From contig JACBWW010000007.1 in assembly GCA_020086605.1 (NCBI GenBank), positions 20,343,752-20,407,751 on the forward strand: a stretch of 64,000 nt of DNA, in the 5' to 3' direction. Numbering within the stretch: the first letter of the stretch is position 1; each line of letters opens with the position of its first letter. This document shows, piece after piece, positions 48,207-59,539 of the stretch. A program made the translations under genes and the position numbers. Source of the stretch: Lanius collurio (taxonomy: Eukaryota > Chordata > Aves > Passeriformes > Laniidae). The notes beneath the pieces are model-generated. The model saw only the letters and a list, made by a program, of their open reading frames with translations. It had not been told where the DNA came from and ran no database searches.

Positions 48207-48806
48207 ATAATTGTGGCTGAACCTTGTCAGCAACAGTGCCATGGATCTGCTTGCTCACTCCCCCCACTCCCTGGGGGGATGGAGAGAAGAATCAGAAAAA
48301 AATAACACCCATAGGTTGGGATAAGAATAGCTGAATAATTGAATTAAATTAAACTAGAAATATTAAATAATAATGTTAATTTTGCTAATTGGAATGAACA
48401 GCAGAGATCGAGAGAGAGAGAAATAGAAATCAGGACAGACAAGTGATGCCCAATGCAATTGCTCTCATGCACTGACCAATGCCCAGCCCATCCTGTAGCA
48501 GCTATTAGCCCTTTCTGGCTCAATCTCCCCAGTTTATATACTGAGCATGAAGTTCCATCTTAAGGAATATCCCTTTGGCCAGTTCAAGTCAGCTGTCCTG
48601 GCAATGCTTCCTCTCATCTTCTGCAGATCTGCACTGGCCAAGCATGAGACACTGAAAAGTCCTTGACTTAGGGTAAGCATTGTGCAGAAACGACTAAAAC
48701 ATCAGTGTGTTATCAACATTAGTCTCATAATAAATCGAAAACACAGCACTTTACCAGCTACTCAGAAGAAAATTAACTCTATTTCAGCCAAAACCAGGGC
48801 AATAAC
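48207..48806 (-). mobile_element. ERVL-type solo LTR (minus strand) with near-perfect 5-bp duplication
   Basis: The LTR spans 48212-48801. On the minus strand it starts TGCCCTGGTTTTGGCTGAA and shows 'gagttaattttcttctgagtagctgg', 'attatgagac', 'gacaagtccttgacttagg'-like order, 'ccagtgcag', 'ggccaaagggatattcctt', 'cagtatataaactgggg', 'ggagggagtgagcaagcag' and ends in 'ggttcagccaca'. The flanks are ATAAT (48207-48211) and ATAAC (48802-48806), a 5-bp duplication with one change, as expected for ERVL integration. An intact 'tatataaact' TATA-like block lies in the middle. Confidence 0.87.
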
Positions 48807-50547
48807 TTTGCACTAAAAGCTCACTAAACACTCAAGTAACAAATGTGTGGTTATTTTCAAATCACTGAAACTAGAATAGATAGTTTTACATTACCTTGAG
48901 TTCACCGACACAATGCTTCAGACAGTGGTGTAGGAACCTGCTTTATATGTAGTTTATGATCATGACCACTCCTATTGATCTGATGAACATGAGCTGAAAG
49001 CCTTGGGAAGAAGAAGCTAAATGTCTCCAAATAAAATATTACCCCATAAAAAATATATGGATCAAAAGTGTTACTTTTAAAGGGCTTTTGTATATTTCTT
49101 TCTGGAGAAAGTGCATACAGAAACAGTACAAAAAAATCAGAGAAATTAGTAATGTGACCTAGGTTATTAAAAAGGTGCTAGCAAGAGTCGTAGAATATAA
49201 AAATATGCTGCCCATCTTACCAATACACTGAAATAACCTATAAAAAATGACTGTAGCTACTCTGGTTTCTCTCCTCTTTTGATAACAAATACAGATTGAT
49301 GCATTCTATTTATTGTGATAAAAGTAACAATATTGGCTGTAATGGTCAATCGTTAAAGGTACCATTCATCAGGTTTGAATTCTAAGGGCCTTTGTATCTG
49401 ACAGAGCAATTCTGCAGCGTTGAGAGAGAAACGAGGCTGCAGTCAGCAGGAGGAGCCACAGCACCAGAGGGGAGATGGTACCCATTGAAATAAAAAATGC
49501 TTGCAGGCTAGAAAGAGCAGTTGCTGTTACAGTGGAGGCAGGTGAGAGGGAGAAGCAAGCCATAGTGGCTGCAAAAGCCTGAGCTGTGGAGGGTCTGGCA
49601 TGCATTTTGTTTTCAAGTTCATGCTTTTTCGAGAGAGAGAGAAAAAAGGGCTAAAAGTTACATCAAATTTAAAATGTCTCTCTTCCAGAAAATTTGGACT
49701 TTGTAATATTTGTTTTCCTCACATTTGGTACTACTGGAGGGAAAGAAAATTACAGAAGCAAAAGGATAGAAAACCGAGTATTACTCGTGTCACCTGTTCC
49801 TTTATGGTGGACATGTATCAATGAAGAAATGCAATCCTTTCTTTGGAGTGGAGGAATTTCACTGTGATTATAGACCAGGCAAAATGTAGTTAATAACTAT
49901 GCCAGATGGAGCTTCATCTGCTGGGGATTCACTTCAGAAATTGAGAAATTATTGGTAAATACGGGCTCTGTCTTTTTAAATTTAAGACCTTGGGAAATAC
50001 TGACATCCAGTTTTGATGTTTAGCCAGAAGAAACAGTTATCTTGAGGGATAAGGTGATAGGAATGTTAATTTGAGCAGAGACATCAAAAGCTATTTGCAT
50101 GCTAATCAAGTCAGCATTAGCAAAGCCTCCAAATTCAGTGTACATCAGCTGAAGTTCTCACATAAACAGGTTTCTGCCTCATGAATGCTTGAGTAGAAAG
50201 CCATACAAAACTGAATAATTTGAAGCATAATCTTGCACTTTGGCATTGAAGAACAAGAGGGAGATGAGTTATTGAGTAACAGATGCGTCCTATCCTTAGA
50301 TATGATAGTGTTTCTGGGGAGCAGGAATATTTTCAAAAAACCTCAGTGCAAAGTAAACTATGGATAAATTACTGAAATCAGCTTTTCTTGACAGTGCAGT
50401 TTAGCATTAGATATTAGTGCGTTGACAGATAAAAGCACCTGAAGAAGGGAAAAAACCACAAAATCGTTAAATGCCAATAGGGTTGGATTGTTTCATAGTA
50501 TGAAACTCAGTCCCAAGAGTCATAAATCTACAACTGGCTTTCACTCA
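48807..50547. other. A+T-rich unique DNA
   Basis: No gene supported. A slightly G+C-richer patch at 49380-49600 has a 78-codon hydrophobic minus-strand frame without recognisable domain or splice support. Confidence 0.5.
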
Positions 50548-50782
50548 AAGGGCCCAGGAGGAGCAAGAGAGGTTAGACTGAATATTAGGAAAAGTTTCTT
50601 CACCGAGACTGTTGTCAGGCATTGGAACAAGTTGCCCAGGGCAGTAGCTGAGTCACCATCCCTGAAGGTATTTAAATGACATGTAGATGTGACACTTGGG
50701 ACATGGTTAGTGCTGAATGTGGCAGTACTGGGTAATGGTTGGACTCTATTTTTATGGTCTTTTCCAGTCTAAATGATCCTAA
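50548..50782 (+). mobile_element. CR1 LINE 3' end fragment
   Basis: Blocks in order: 'gagaggttagactgaatattaggaaaagtttcttcac', 'actgttgtcaggcattggaacaagttgcccagggcagt', 'gagtcaccatccctgaaggtatttaaatgacatgtagatgtg', 'ggttggactc', 'ggtcttttccagtctaaatgatcct'. It belongs to the same CR1 3'-end type as the copy at 30.6 kb; the terminal octamers are degraded. Confidence 0.9.
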
Positions 50783-51059
50783 CTGTCCTGGTGTAATAGA
50801 ACTGGTGAGTACTGCAGATATTGTCATAAGAGTAGGCCTACAGCATTAGGTTGGCTGGAGCCCTTCTATCCTTGCTGGTGCCAACACTGTACAATCGTCC
50901 CTCTGTTCCCAGGTTCTGGAAACACAACTCAGTGCAGCTCTGGGGGTGGCACATTCCCATGGTGCCACTAGCAACTACTGCAACCACCTCATGCATTGAT
51001 ACATGACCTGAAATTTGCTTGACATAACAGGTATATTGGGTGGGTAGTGAGCCCTGTTC

Positions 51060-51610
51060 TCAAACTCACAAATCTAAGCCCCAATCAGAGCCCAGACACA
51101 CCAGTTCAAACTGCAACAAGGTGGACACAGGTGAACAGGGCACTCCTGCAACTTACAGACGTGATAGCTGCAGCTGACAGCTTGGACATTACATGCAGCA
51201 TCTGGTGCTTGGGCAGTAGCTTTTACCAAGCACTCAGAATTATATTTGGTATCTGTTACACCCCAAGCTCACTTGGCACGTATTTTAAAGAGGCTGAGGT
51301 ACTTCAGTTCCCTTGGCAGTAAATGGGAGAAAAAACAAACTTTTCAGGACATCGAACGGCAAATTTTACTTGCAAACTTTAGAGAATAAGGTACTTGGCA
51401 AATTTTAAAGCATCATCCAATAGCAGTAAGGCACTTTACAAAGCACTGACTTTGCAAACTCTTAACAGAGCTAACTTTAAGTTACCCAGATTTCAAAGAA
51501 GAGGAAGTTAGAAGAAGATAGAGAAAGGAGAGAGAAAGATCAACAGTCACAGCCCTGGATCCAGTATGATCTCAGCTGCTGTGGGGTCTGAAGCAATGGG
51601 GTGTGTCAGA
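51060..51610 (-). mobile_element. Unclassified, probably retroviral-derived segment (minus strand)
   Basis: The segment is less A+T-rich than its flanks and, on the minus strand, has a pyrimidine-rich stretch (51470-51530) and a 'ttgccgttcgatgtcctgaaaag' block. These recall avian ERV terminal or leader sequences, but I cannot name the family. Further along the same strand a 60-codon frame (about 51267 down to 51081) is rich in cysteine (10 Cys), beginning VTDTKYNSECLVKATAQ. It is bounded by stops on both sides. No LTR termini or target duplication could be placed. Confidence 0.35.
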
Positions 51611-53364
51611 CCGATATAATGAACTTTATCTGCTCTGGTCTCCCTCTAGATGAGAGTTTAGTTGTGCCACTGGCTTGGTAGCAATTTTGGGGATGGAACA
51701 GAGGCTCCAGTGGGTGGGATGATAAGCAGTGGTCTGCCCCACCTATGCAGAACTCACCCCTACATATTAGTTGTTTTGAGCCAACAATCATTTTACCTGG
51801 CTCCTACAGTATTGTTACTGGAGGAGTTATTATTTCAACTCTTCACTGCTTTTTAAATTAATTTTTCAGAAAAAGTCACATGTATTCATTAATCACAAAA
51901 CCTCAAGTCAGTCAGCTTTACTAGGGTTTTCATCTGTCAAAAATGCTCCAGAAAAGAAAGTGTTATTTTTGTTATTCAGTTTATTCTAAATTAGTCTGAG
52001 CAGCCTGAGATGCACAGATGTGGTCAGGTAGCCCTTGGCTGGGTGCTGCCCAAAGGCAGGCTATGGCCACTGACAAATGACCACCAAAACAAATTAGGAG
52101 CAAGTACTGCTTTCCCATCTAGTCACCTGTGTGCCTCTCAACAGGCCTGTACCTTCAAATAGCCACAAGCATCTTCATCCTGCATCCCAGAGCATGAAAA
52201 ATAGACTCTCATTTTGTGTCATATGCAATATGCTAGTAGTGGTCTTCAGCTAAGCTTCACATTGCTTCAGAAAAGTGTCAGAAAAATGTGTGTAAAAGCA
52301 GTAATTTTGTCATAAAGTCACTGTGCTTATCACACAGGGCAATGATGCACAGTGTGGATACACTAACATGAAACACAAACCCCTTTCTACCTCTAGGCCA
52401 CTTGCAAACATCAATATTAAATAAAAAAAAAAAATATTTTTCCATGCAGAATAATCCCACTAATTTTCCATCATTTGCTATAGCAGATCACCATTTTCTT
52501 TTTATTGAACGCTGCAAAAAGGAAGATCACTTGGTGGTGCCTGAACTTTGATATACTTAGCAATTTAGCTAAAAACTGAAATTCCCACAGGTGTATTTCT
52601 AGATGTAAACATGAGGAGATGGTCTTTCTTCATTGTCATAACAACCTAGCTGTTTTTGTTGCAAATGAAAGCTGAAAGGAGAGATTAATGTAGAGGAAAT
52701 AAAAGTAAAATACAGGAATAACTAGTGAACAGACAAAAAGCATTAAAAAACCAAGAAAAGCACTATATGCCTAGGTAATGTTTAGGGAGAACTGCTGTTT
52801 ATTGTACAAGAGCAAATTGTTCATCCATGATTTGGGTTTTTTTGGTTGTGGTGTTTTTTTTTTTCCCTGATGTACATTTTGGAACATGGAATATTTGAAA
52901 AAAGGAAGAATAAAATTTTTTTGGTGTGACAGGGGTAGTCAGTGGATAGCAATTCCTTTTCTGTAAAACACTATCTAAAAGTGGTGTCCTGAGCAGACAT
53001 TGTATTTTCTGATTTGAATTGAGTCATATTATTAGGATTTTTTAATCATCATTTTACTCCATATTTATTCAATTGCTCCACTCTCTTTCCACATGAATGT
53101 GTATCCATATCTGTGTGTATATCTATAGCTGTACATAAAAACAAGTATCTAGAAGGAGAGTCTTCTCAAGATAATTAAAACCAGGCCTGTAATGCCATTT
53201 TTTATAAATTTTAAAAATACTGTTGTTTTCCTGCGAATGATCTTGGGAATTATAGTTGAAAGATACTGCCAGTAGTACGAGACTTCTACATAGCTTCACT
53301 GGCTGTAAAAACTGAGGAAGATATTAACATTCTTCCTCTAAGGCAAATAACTAACCTTTTCAGA
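51611..53364. other. A+T-rich unique DNA
   Basis: No gene supported. T/G-rich low-complexity sequence lies near 52837-52864 and an A run at 52424-52434. Confidence 0.5.
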
Positions 53365-53487
53365 AATAAAAAAAAAAAAAACAAAAAAAACCAAACAAAC
53401 AAAAAAACCCCAACCAAACTAACAAAAAAAAAACAAACAAAAAAAAACCCAAAACCAACCAAAACCCAAAACAACAAAAAACCCAAG
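53365..53487. repeat. A/C-rich low-complexity tract (about 120 bp)
   Basis: The longest of the A/C tracts: A runs of 4-14 interrupted by C, CC or CCC, with units such as CCAAACAAACAAAAAAACCCC. The minus-strand frames across it (F-, V- and G-rich) are artefacts. Confidence 0.95.
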
Positions 53488-53904
53488 AGAAATGAGAATT
53501 TGTGCAGGTGGGCTCATCAGTCATTAACATTTTCTGGCACATTAAGGCTTTGCACAGTCAATATGCAGAACTTAATAAGATTTTTTTTTGCATAGTTCAA
53601 GAGATTTTTGATTAGTTATTGATGTATATTTGTGGGACTCTAAAAGGAATATAGAATGCATCATACCATGCCTATTCTGTCTCACTATTATAAATTTTAG
53701 TCCTTTATAAAATATATAAATATAATTTGACTAAAGCATACGCAAATACAAATGTTCCCATATGTAAAGAAGAGAGACCAATAAGTCAGTCTTCTGAAAA
53801 AAAAATTCTTTTTGAGACAAATACATGTAGTAGTAAATAAAAACAGGTTTTTAGTGACTATTATAAATGATTCATGTTCCTATATCTTTCTTCATTTCTT
53901 TTTA
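53488..53904. other. A+T-rich unique DNA
   Basis: Nothing recognised apart from T and A runs. Confidence 0.5.
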
Positions 53905-54759
53905 ATAGTTTGTGGGAACTCAGCAGTTCTGTACAATGAATCAATGTCATTATGCAGAAGCTTCTTATTGTTTAAAATATGCATCACATCTTTGGGCATC
54001 ATACAGGAACTCTCGCATCTTCTAATTTGTTCAGTAATAGCTACTTATCACCTCTTTTGTGTATTATGCTTACTTATCCTATACTTACACATTATACTAG
54101 TTTTACATATTTGTACATAACCTACATGGTTCACTTACTTATACTTATCACAGTACTTATACATTTACTAACTTATCCATAATACAGCACATATACATTT
54201 TGCAACTGCTGTGCATGAGATTACACATTACTTGATTGGTCCCTTTACTTTGTCCAAGAGCTCCACACACACTTTTCAGATAATACCATTGGGTCCTAAT
54301 CCAGTGCAGCACAGTCCTCTTTATCTATTCCTTGCTGTCTCGGTATTTAGCCTTTCAGCTTCCCCTTTCCCAATTCCAATTTAGCACAGTTTATCTCTCA
54401 GTACCTTTCAGTCCTTGATGCTCCAGATCCAGGCAAGCAGAGTCAAGATGATGGCAGCAACAAAACCCATCCAGTGATCAGCAGCCAAGTTAGTCCAGGA
54501 AATCAAAACAACAAGACAGCACAGGACAGAGAGCAGATACAAGCCCCTCTCACCTCTCTCTTCTTTCTCCCACTGAAAGTTCTAACTGGGCTTAAAAACC
54601 CTCCAGGAGCTGACCTGCTACAGCTGAAGGTGGATGGCCAGGTGAAGCTGGTGAGGGTAATTCCAGCCTGGTCTCTCTCTGAGAGCTCCAATAGGCATAG
54701 CTACAGATGGTTTGGCTGGGGCACACTGTCATGATCCAAAACACCTTACAACAATAGTT
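53905..54759 (-). mobile_element. Solo LTR, ERVK-like family copy 2, with 6-bp target duplication
   Basis: The LTR spans 53911-54753 (843 bp) in minus orientation and is flanked by perfect ATAGTT repeats at 53905-53910 and 54754-54759. On its own strand it starts TGTTGTAAGGTG and ends TTCCCACA, the canonical TG...CA form. It aligns along its whole length with the copies at 10.57 and 55.41 kb. Relative to copy 1 it differs in the purine-rich segment after 'aagcccag' and has a shorter internal tandem-repeat region. No internal retroviral sequence adjoins. The open frames called across it (53812-54734, both strands) are repeat artefacts. Confidence 0.94.
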
Positions 54760-55398
54760 TCTGTATCTTTTTTAAATATCTCAATCTTGTTGAAGAGGGA
54801 GCCAAGAGAATTGGTGATGAATATATCTGCAGGGAAGCATAATAAGGGTCTATTTTGGAGTACTGAGAGAAGTAGAAAAACGTTTCCTTAGGGAAAAAGG
54901 TATCAAGTAGTTACAAATCTGAATGCTGCTAGTTTGCAGGTTTAGGATGTTTTTAGTAAAACAAACAAACAAAAAAAACCCCAAAACCCCACAACCAACC
55001 TGTAAACTAATTTTCCCTTAAAGAAAAAGGACTCTGGATACCACTGAGATTTTGGCCAGAGTGGGACATAAACTGAGGTGCCAAGTGTTTTACCAAGTCT
55101 AGGCCATATGCCAAATTTAACTTTTTTTACTTATTGACAAAAACGTAGGGCAATTTTTAGGCATTTTTTAATTTACAATGCTTCATCTAAAATGGCTTGT
55201 CAATCTCCCACTATCTCGTACAGTGCACCTTGGGGCATTAGTAGGAGTCATGGAGAGCTCAGGGTTTTATATGTTCCCAGCCTCTCTCCAATGTTGTCAA
55301 AAGGCACATCTGCATATAAAAAAGAAATGTCTTCAATTCATTGTCTTCTTTCATTGCCTATGCACAATACATATTTTAATTTTTTATTTTATGTCTCT
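54760..55398. other. A+T-rich DNA between two same-family solo LTRs
   Basis: Contains an A/C-rich tract at 54958-55000. Shows no retroviral gene, primer-binding site or polypurine tract, so the two LTRs do not bound a provirus. Confidence 0.65.
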
Positions 55399-56383
55399 TG
55401 AAATTGTGGGAACTCAGCACTTCTGTACAATGGATCATTATGATTACAGAGAAGCTTTAAAATTCTCTGAAATATGCATCACCTCTTTGGGCATCATGTG
55501 GGAACTTACACATCTTCCAGTTTTTACTTAACACCTACTTATCGCCTCTTTTGTGTATTTTGCTTACTGATCTTATACTTTCACATTTTACTTACTTTTA
55601 CATACTTATGCATAACCTATACATTTCACTTATATATAACTCACCACTTATACATCTTACTCTATTTTTACCTAACACAGTACATACACATTTTACTTAC
55701 TTATGCTTACTTACCACAGTACTTCTACCTAACACAGTACTTATACATTTTACCTACTTATCCATAATACCACTCATAGACATTTTGCAACTGCTGTGCA
55801 TGAGACGACACCTTGTTTCATAGGTCCCTTTACTTTGTCCAAGAGCTCCACACACACTTTTCAGATAATAAGATTGGTTCCTAATCCAGTACAGCACAGT
55901 CCTCTTTATCTACTCCTTGCTGTCTTGGTATTTAGCCTTTCAGCTTCTCCATTTCCAATTCTTTTTCAGTTTAGCACAGTTTATCTTTCAGTCCTTGATG
56001 AATTCCTAAGGGCTCTAACAGGTGGGCTCCAAATCCAGGCAAGCAGAGTCAAGATGATGGCAGCAACAAAACCCATCCAGTGATCAGCAGCCAAGTTAGT
56101 CCAGGAAATCCAAACAAGCAGACATCAAGGGACAGGGAAGCAGATATAAACCTCTCTTTCCTACCTCTCTCTTCTCTTCTTCTTTTCTTCTCCTCTCTGA
56201 CCCTTCTGGCTGGCCTTAAAAACCCTCCAGGCGCTGATCAGCTACAGCTGAAGATGGAGGGCCAGGTGAAGCTGGTGAGGGTAATCCCAGCCTGGTCACT
56301 CTCTGAGGGCTCCAATAGGCATAGCTACAGATGGTTTGGCTGGGGCACACTGTCATGATCCAAAACACCTTACAACATGAAAT
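55399..56383 (-). mobile_element. Solo LTR, ERVK-like family copy 3, with 6-bp target duplication
   Basis: The LTR spans 55405-56377 (973 bp) in minus orientation and is flanked by perfect TGAAAT repeats at 55399-55404 and 56378-56383. Termini are TGTTGTAAGGTG and TTCCCACA, as in copy 2. Compared with copies 1 and 2 it has a longer purine-rich insertion (near 56165-56210), an extra segment of about 26 bp (56010-56035) just before the 'tcaaggactga' block, and a longer tandem-repeat region. Its target duplication differs from that of copy 2, so it is a separate insertion about 650 bp away in the same orientation. Confidence 0.94.
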
Positions 56384-58052
56384 AACACAGAATATAAACA
56401 AGAAACTTGAAAAACTAATTAGGAAACTAGGAAGGATGAAATGTGGATCAGTGCATAGTTACATAGATGGCAGCTGATGTAAGGCTGTGGTGTGATGTTT
56501 TGTATCCTCATCCCAGATATTTCCCAATTGACCACGGAAACATACACTTGCATTCACTACCTGTCTTATCAGAGTTAGACAAATGGTACTAAAAGCAACT
56601 TTCTGAGCTTTTTGAGGCTTTGCAGGGGATAAGACCCCTCCATTGTGTATTTTATGAGTGATGAACTCATCAAAGTGCATTAAACTATTGCATTTCAAGA
56701 AGCATGTGTATCATATGTGCCCACTCCCTCACATGTCAGAAAGAAAATGTAAAGAAAGGGCTTATATTCAAAGATACAGACAATAAAAAAGTGCTTATTT
56801 ACACCTTTAAACTTTCTACCTGTAATAAGATAAAAAGATAAGGTCTATAAAAGTGTTTTACATATTTTATGTGAATTAGGGTAGAAAAAAAGATATATTG
56901 GAAGAGACAAAAGGTTCACAAGAGTGACATGATTTTCTCCCTTTCTCATTCCAATTTCTAATTTCTGATCCTAATTTTTTAGCTCTTTTTTTCATGGGCT
57001 GGCTTTTATATCTGCATGTCATGAAAACTTTTAAGAGCTAATTTACATTTTCAGCAATTTAAAAGATTTGAAAAAGGGAAAATATTTTAACTGGTATTTC
57101 TGAGCATATAGTACTGCTGATCCCTTCTTTAGATCAGGCATTCACATAAACAAGTATTGTATCTTTTTCCCAAAGTAATATGTACTGTGTTCTTAAAATA
57201 TAATGACTAGGGAATATATGTTTGATGATCTCATAGCAGTAGCCTTCCATTCATTGGTTAAAAAGAATGGAAGTATTTGACAGAGAAAACAGTAGAAAAA
57301 AATAAATGTGTAACTACATTTTATGAATAATTGCTTTTATTAAACACCCATTTTTTCTCCTTTTTTCTGCATTCCCAGACTTTGGAATTTGGTACTAATA
57401 AATAACATTGGAATCATTGTTTAAAAATGGAGCAATAGTTCCAAACTGCTTGGGCATTCAACCTTGTTAATATGTGTTAACCTTACATGTGCAATAGTGC
57501 AAGTCTGGAGCCTAACTATATTCCAGAAATTCTGTATTTCCTAAAAATATAGCTATACCAAAGAAGGCACAAAAGTAAAAGTCTGCTATATGGCAATTTA
57601 GTTTCCTAGAATATATAAATATTTCAGAACACACAAAGAAATTCTGAGTGAAATCTCATATGCATGGATATAATGACAAAAGAAATTGTCAAATCTTTGC
57701 AAAATGAAGTGGAAATTAGGGTGTACTCTGTTTATTTTTATTGTACTATGCTATTATGTGGTGTTTTATTGAAAATAAAATAAAAAAAATATACTTCAAG
57801 CCAAGCCTAAATAGTCCATTCCATTCTGCAGAGCCAGATTGATTGTTGGTGAACCCTTTAGTTGGGTAAGTCATCACAGCCACCCTTCGGGAGTCAGAGA
57901 GGGAGAACCAAGGTTTCTCTTCTTTTTAGCATGATCATTTTTGGATGAAAAAGAGACCAATGGCTGATAATTTTATCTGTTTGTGAGTTTCACATGTCAG
58001 TGTTAGCCATGCCTTCTGAATGTGAATTGCCATAGGCAAGAAAACCTCTTTT
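56384..58052. other. A+T-rich unique DNA
   Basis: No gene or repeat family recognised. Confidence 0.5.
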
Positions 58053-58137
58053 GCGTCCGCGCCGAGAGCAGCAGTGTGCCCCCTGCGCTCGGGCACCTGC
58101 TGCCCCAGCACAAGCTCCCCTGCTGGGGAGTCAGACG
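58053..58137. promoter_or_regulatory. Small CpG cluster, possible promoter fragment or G+C-rich insertion
   Basis: Seven or eight CpGs fall within about 85 bp (for example GCGTCCGCGCCGAG and GCGCTCGG), in flanks that have almost none. No TATA box, LTR terminus or open frame explains it. It could be a weak CpG-island promoter, a fragment of a G+C-rich repeat, or a small retrocopy. It lies about 130 bp upstream of a splice-like segment on the plus strand. Confidence 0.3.
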
Positions 58138-58267
58138 CTGGCAGTCACACACAGCCCATCTAGCTCAGCCTTTCACCACTTCATAAGTCCTTTTGAGCCT
58201 TATGAGCATTGAAGTAGGTCTCATACCGATAACAAAGGTTCAGGCAATAATCTCTTTCCCTTTGCAG

Positions 58268-58390
58268 ATAAGGAGTAGCAAACTGCCTTTGCAGTCTCTC
58301 TCTTCTGTGCAGCACAGAGACATTTCTGCAGCCTGCGATTTCTCGTGGTTTAAGCAGTATTTATCAAATGGAAACATATGTATGTAGTAG
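58268..58390 (+). other. Candidate non-coding exon with splice-like borders (123 bp)
   Basis: A pyrimidine-rich acceptor (tctctttccctttgcag, ending 58267) and a consensus donor (TAG|gtaagt at 58391) bracket 123 bp. One frame is open but ends in two stop codons just before the donor, so an internal coding exon is unlikely; a non-coding RNA exon or chance are the alternatives. No partner exon was found. Confidence 0.22.
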
Positions 58391-58800
58391 GTAAGTAAAT
58401 ATTTGCCACTCTTTGAAGAGGAACTTGCTTCCCTTTTGTTTTGTTGCTATTTTTCCATAGCAGAAGTATTCTTAAAATATACATAGAAACAGAAACATGA
58501 TAAAGGAGCTTAATCATTTCAACTCCCCTTGAACCATAAAACAAATGAATTCTTAATCATATTGCTTTATGCTTGCTTGTAGTCCCTACTGAGAGAATGA
58601 TGGAACAGCCTGAATTTAGACAATGCTGTGTTGTTTCTAACTGCTGTTTATATATACTGAGATTGTAAAACATCTTTGGCAATAACGTAAAAAAATTAGG
58701 AAATTCTGGCAAATTTCCAAAGCAGAGTGAACTAGACCCCCAACCAACCTGGGAGTATTTAACTTACACTTTGTAAATCGCCCATGCTTGTAAAAACATT

Positions 58801-58922
58801 GTGGGGTGGGTTTTTTGTGTGTTTTTGGGTTTTTGGTTGGTTGATTGGTTTGGTTCAGCTTGTTTTGTTTTGTTTTGTTGGTTTGATTTGTTAGTTGTTT
58901 GTTTTTTTTTTTTTTTTTTTTT
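58801..58922. repeat. T/G-rich low-complexity tract (about 120 bp)
   Basis: T runs separated by G, GG or GGG (GGGTTTTTGGTTGG, GTTTTGTTTTG) and ending in a run of 22 T. This is the reverse-complement form of the A/C tracts. Frames on both strands here are artefacts. Confidence 0.95.
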
Positions 58923-59513
58923 ACTGTGTGTATAACTATTCAAGAGCTTTTCCCACAATTTGTGGTACACACCTGTGAGATTATGCTTTTATTCTTCTCT
59001 GACTTCCCCTCCAACATATTGGTCTTTTTTATTTCTACTCTTGAACCATGGGCTATTTTTAGAACTTCATCACAATTACCAAGCACTAAGTAAGATATAA
59101 GGAGTACAACATTCAAATGTCAAACATAAATAATTTCACCAATATTAACCATAAATATGAAGGACCAGATCCTCAGATCCCATTTTTTTCAACAGAATAA
59201 GCTCCAGTGAAATGAACTATGGTGTTTCAAGAGAATATCATATGTATGACTAACAAGTGCAATCACTGTTCCATTATCCACCTCAAATAATGGTCCAATG
59301 CTACTTTTTAAATCTTGCAAATTTATCAGCAACTATTGCTTTTTTGACACTTCATCTCTAATTCCTCCTGCACAAGATTTTATTCTTCTCTGAAAGCTTT
59401 GGGAAATCCTTCTCTGTGCAGTTAGATAGAAAATCAAGAGTAATTTGAAGGCACAGGCAAAGAGTCAGACCAATTTATTTAAGATGATGTAGTTTTTTTT
59501 CCCAGGATGCCTA

Positions 59514-59539
59514 TTTTAGTACATATCTGTGTACTAAAA
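59514..59539. repeat. Perfect 10-bp inverted repeat (hairpin)
   Basis: TTTTAGTACA and TGTACTAAAA are separated by TATCTG. There are no T runs as in a terminator and no transposon body, so its role is unknown. Confidence 0.8.

Noticed and set aside
49369..49605. 78-codon minus-strand frame with a possible membrane span
   Set aside because: No splice signals, no recognised homologue and only modest G+C increase, so it cannot be distinguished from chance.
53812..56358. Several 60-117-codon frames on both strands
   Set aside because: They read through two solo LTRs and their internal tandem repeats; the peptides (strings of LTYLY and similar) are repeat artefacts.
53905..56383. A deleted provirus bounded by two LTRs
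   Set aside because: Each LTR has its own distinct perfect 6-bp duplication, and the DNA between has no retroviral landmarks.
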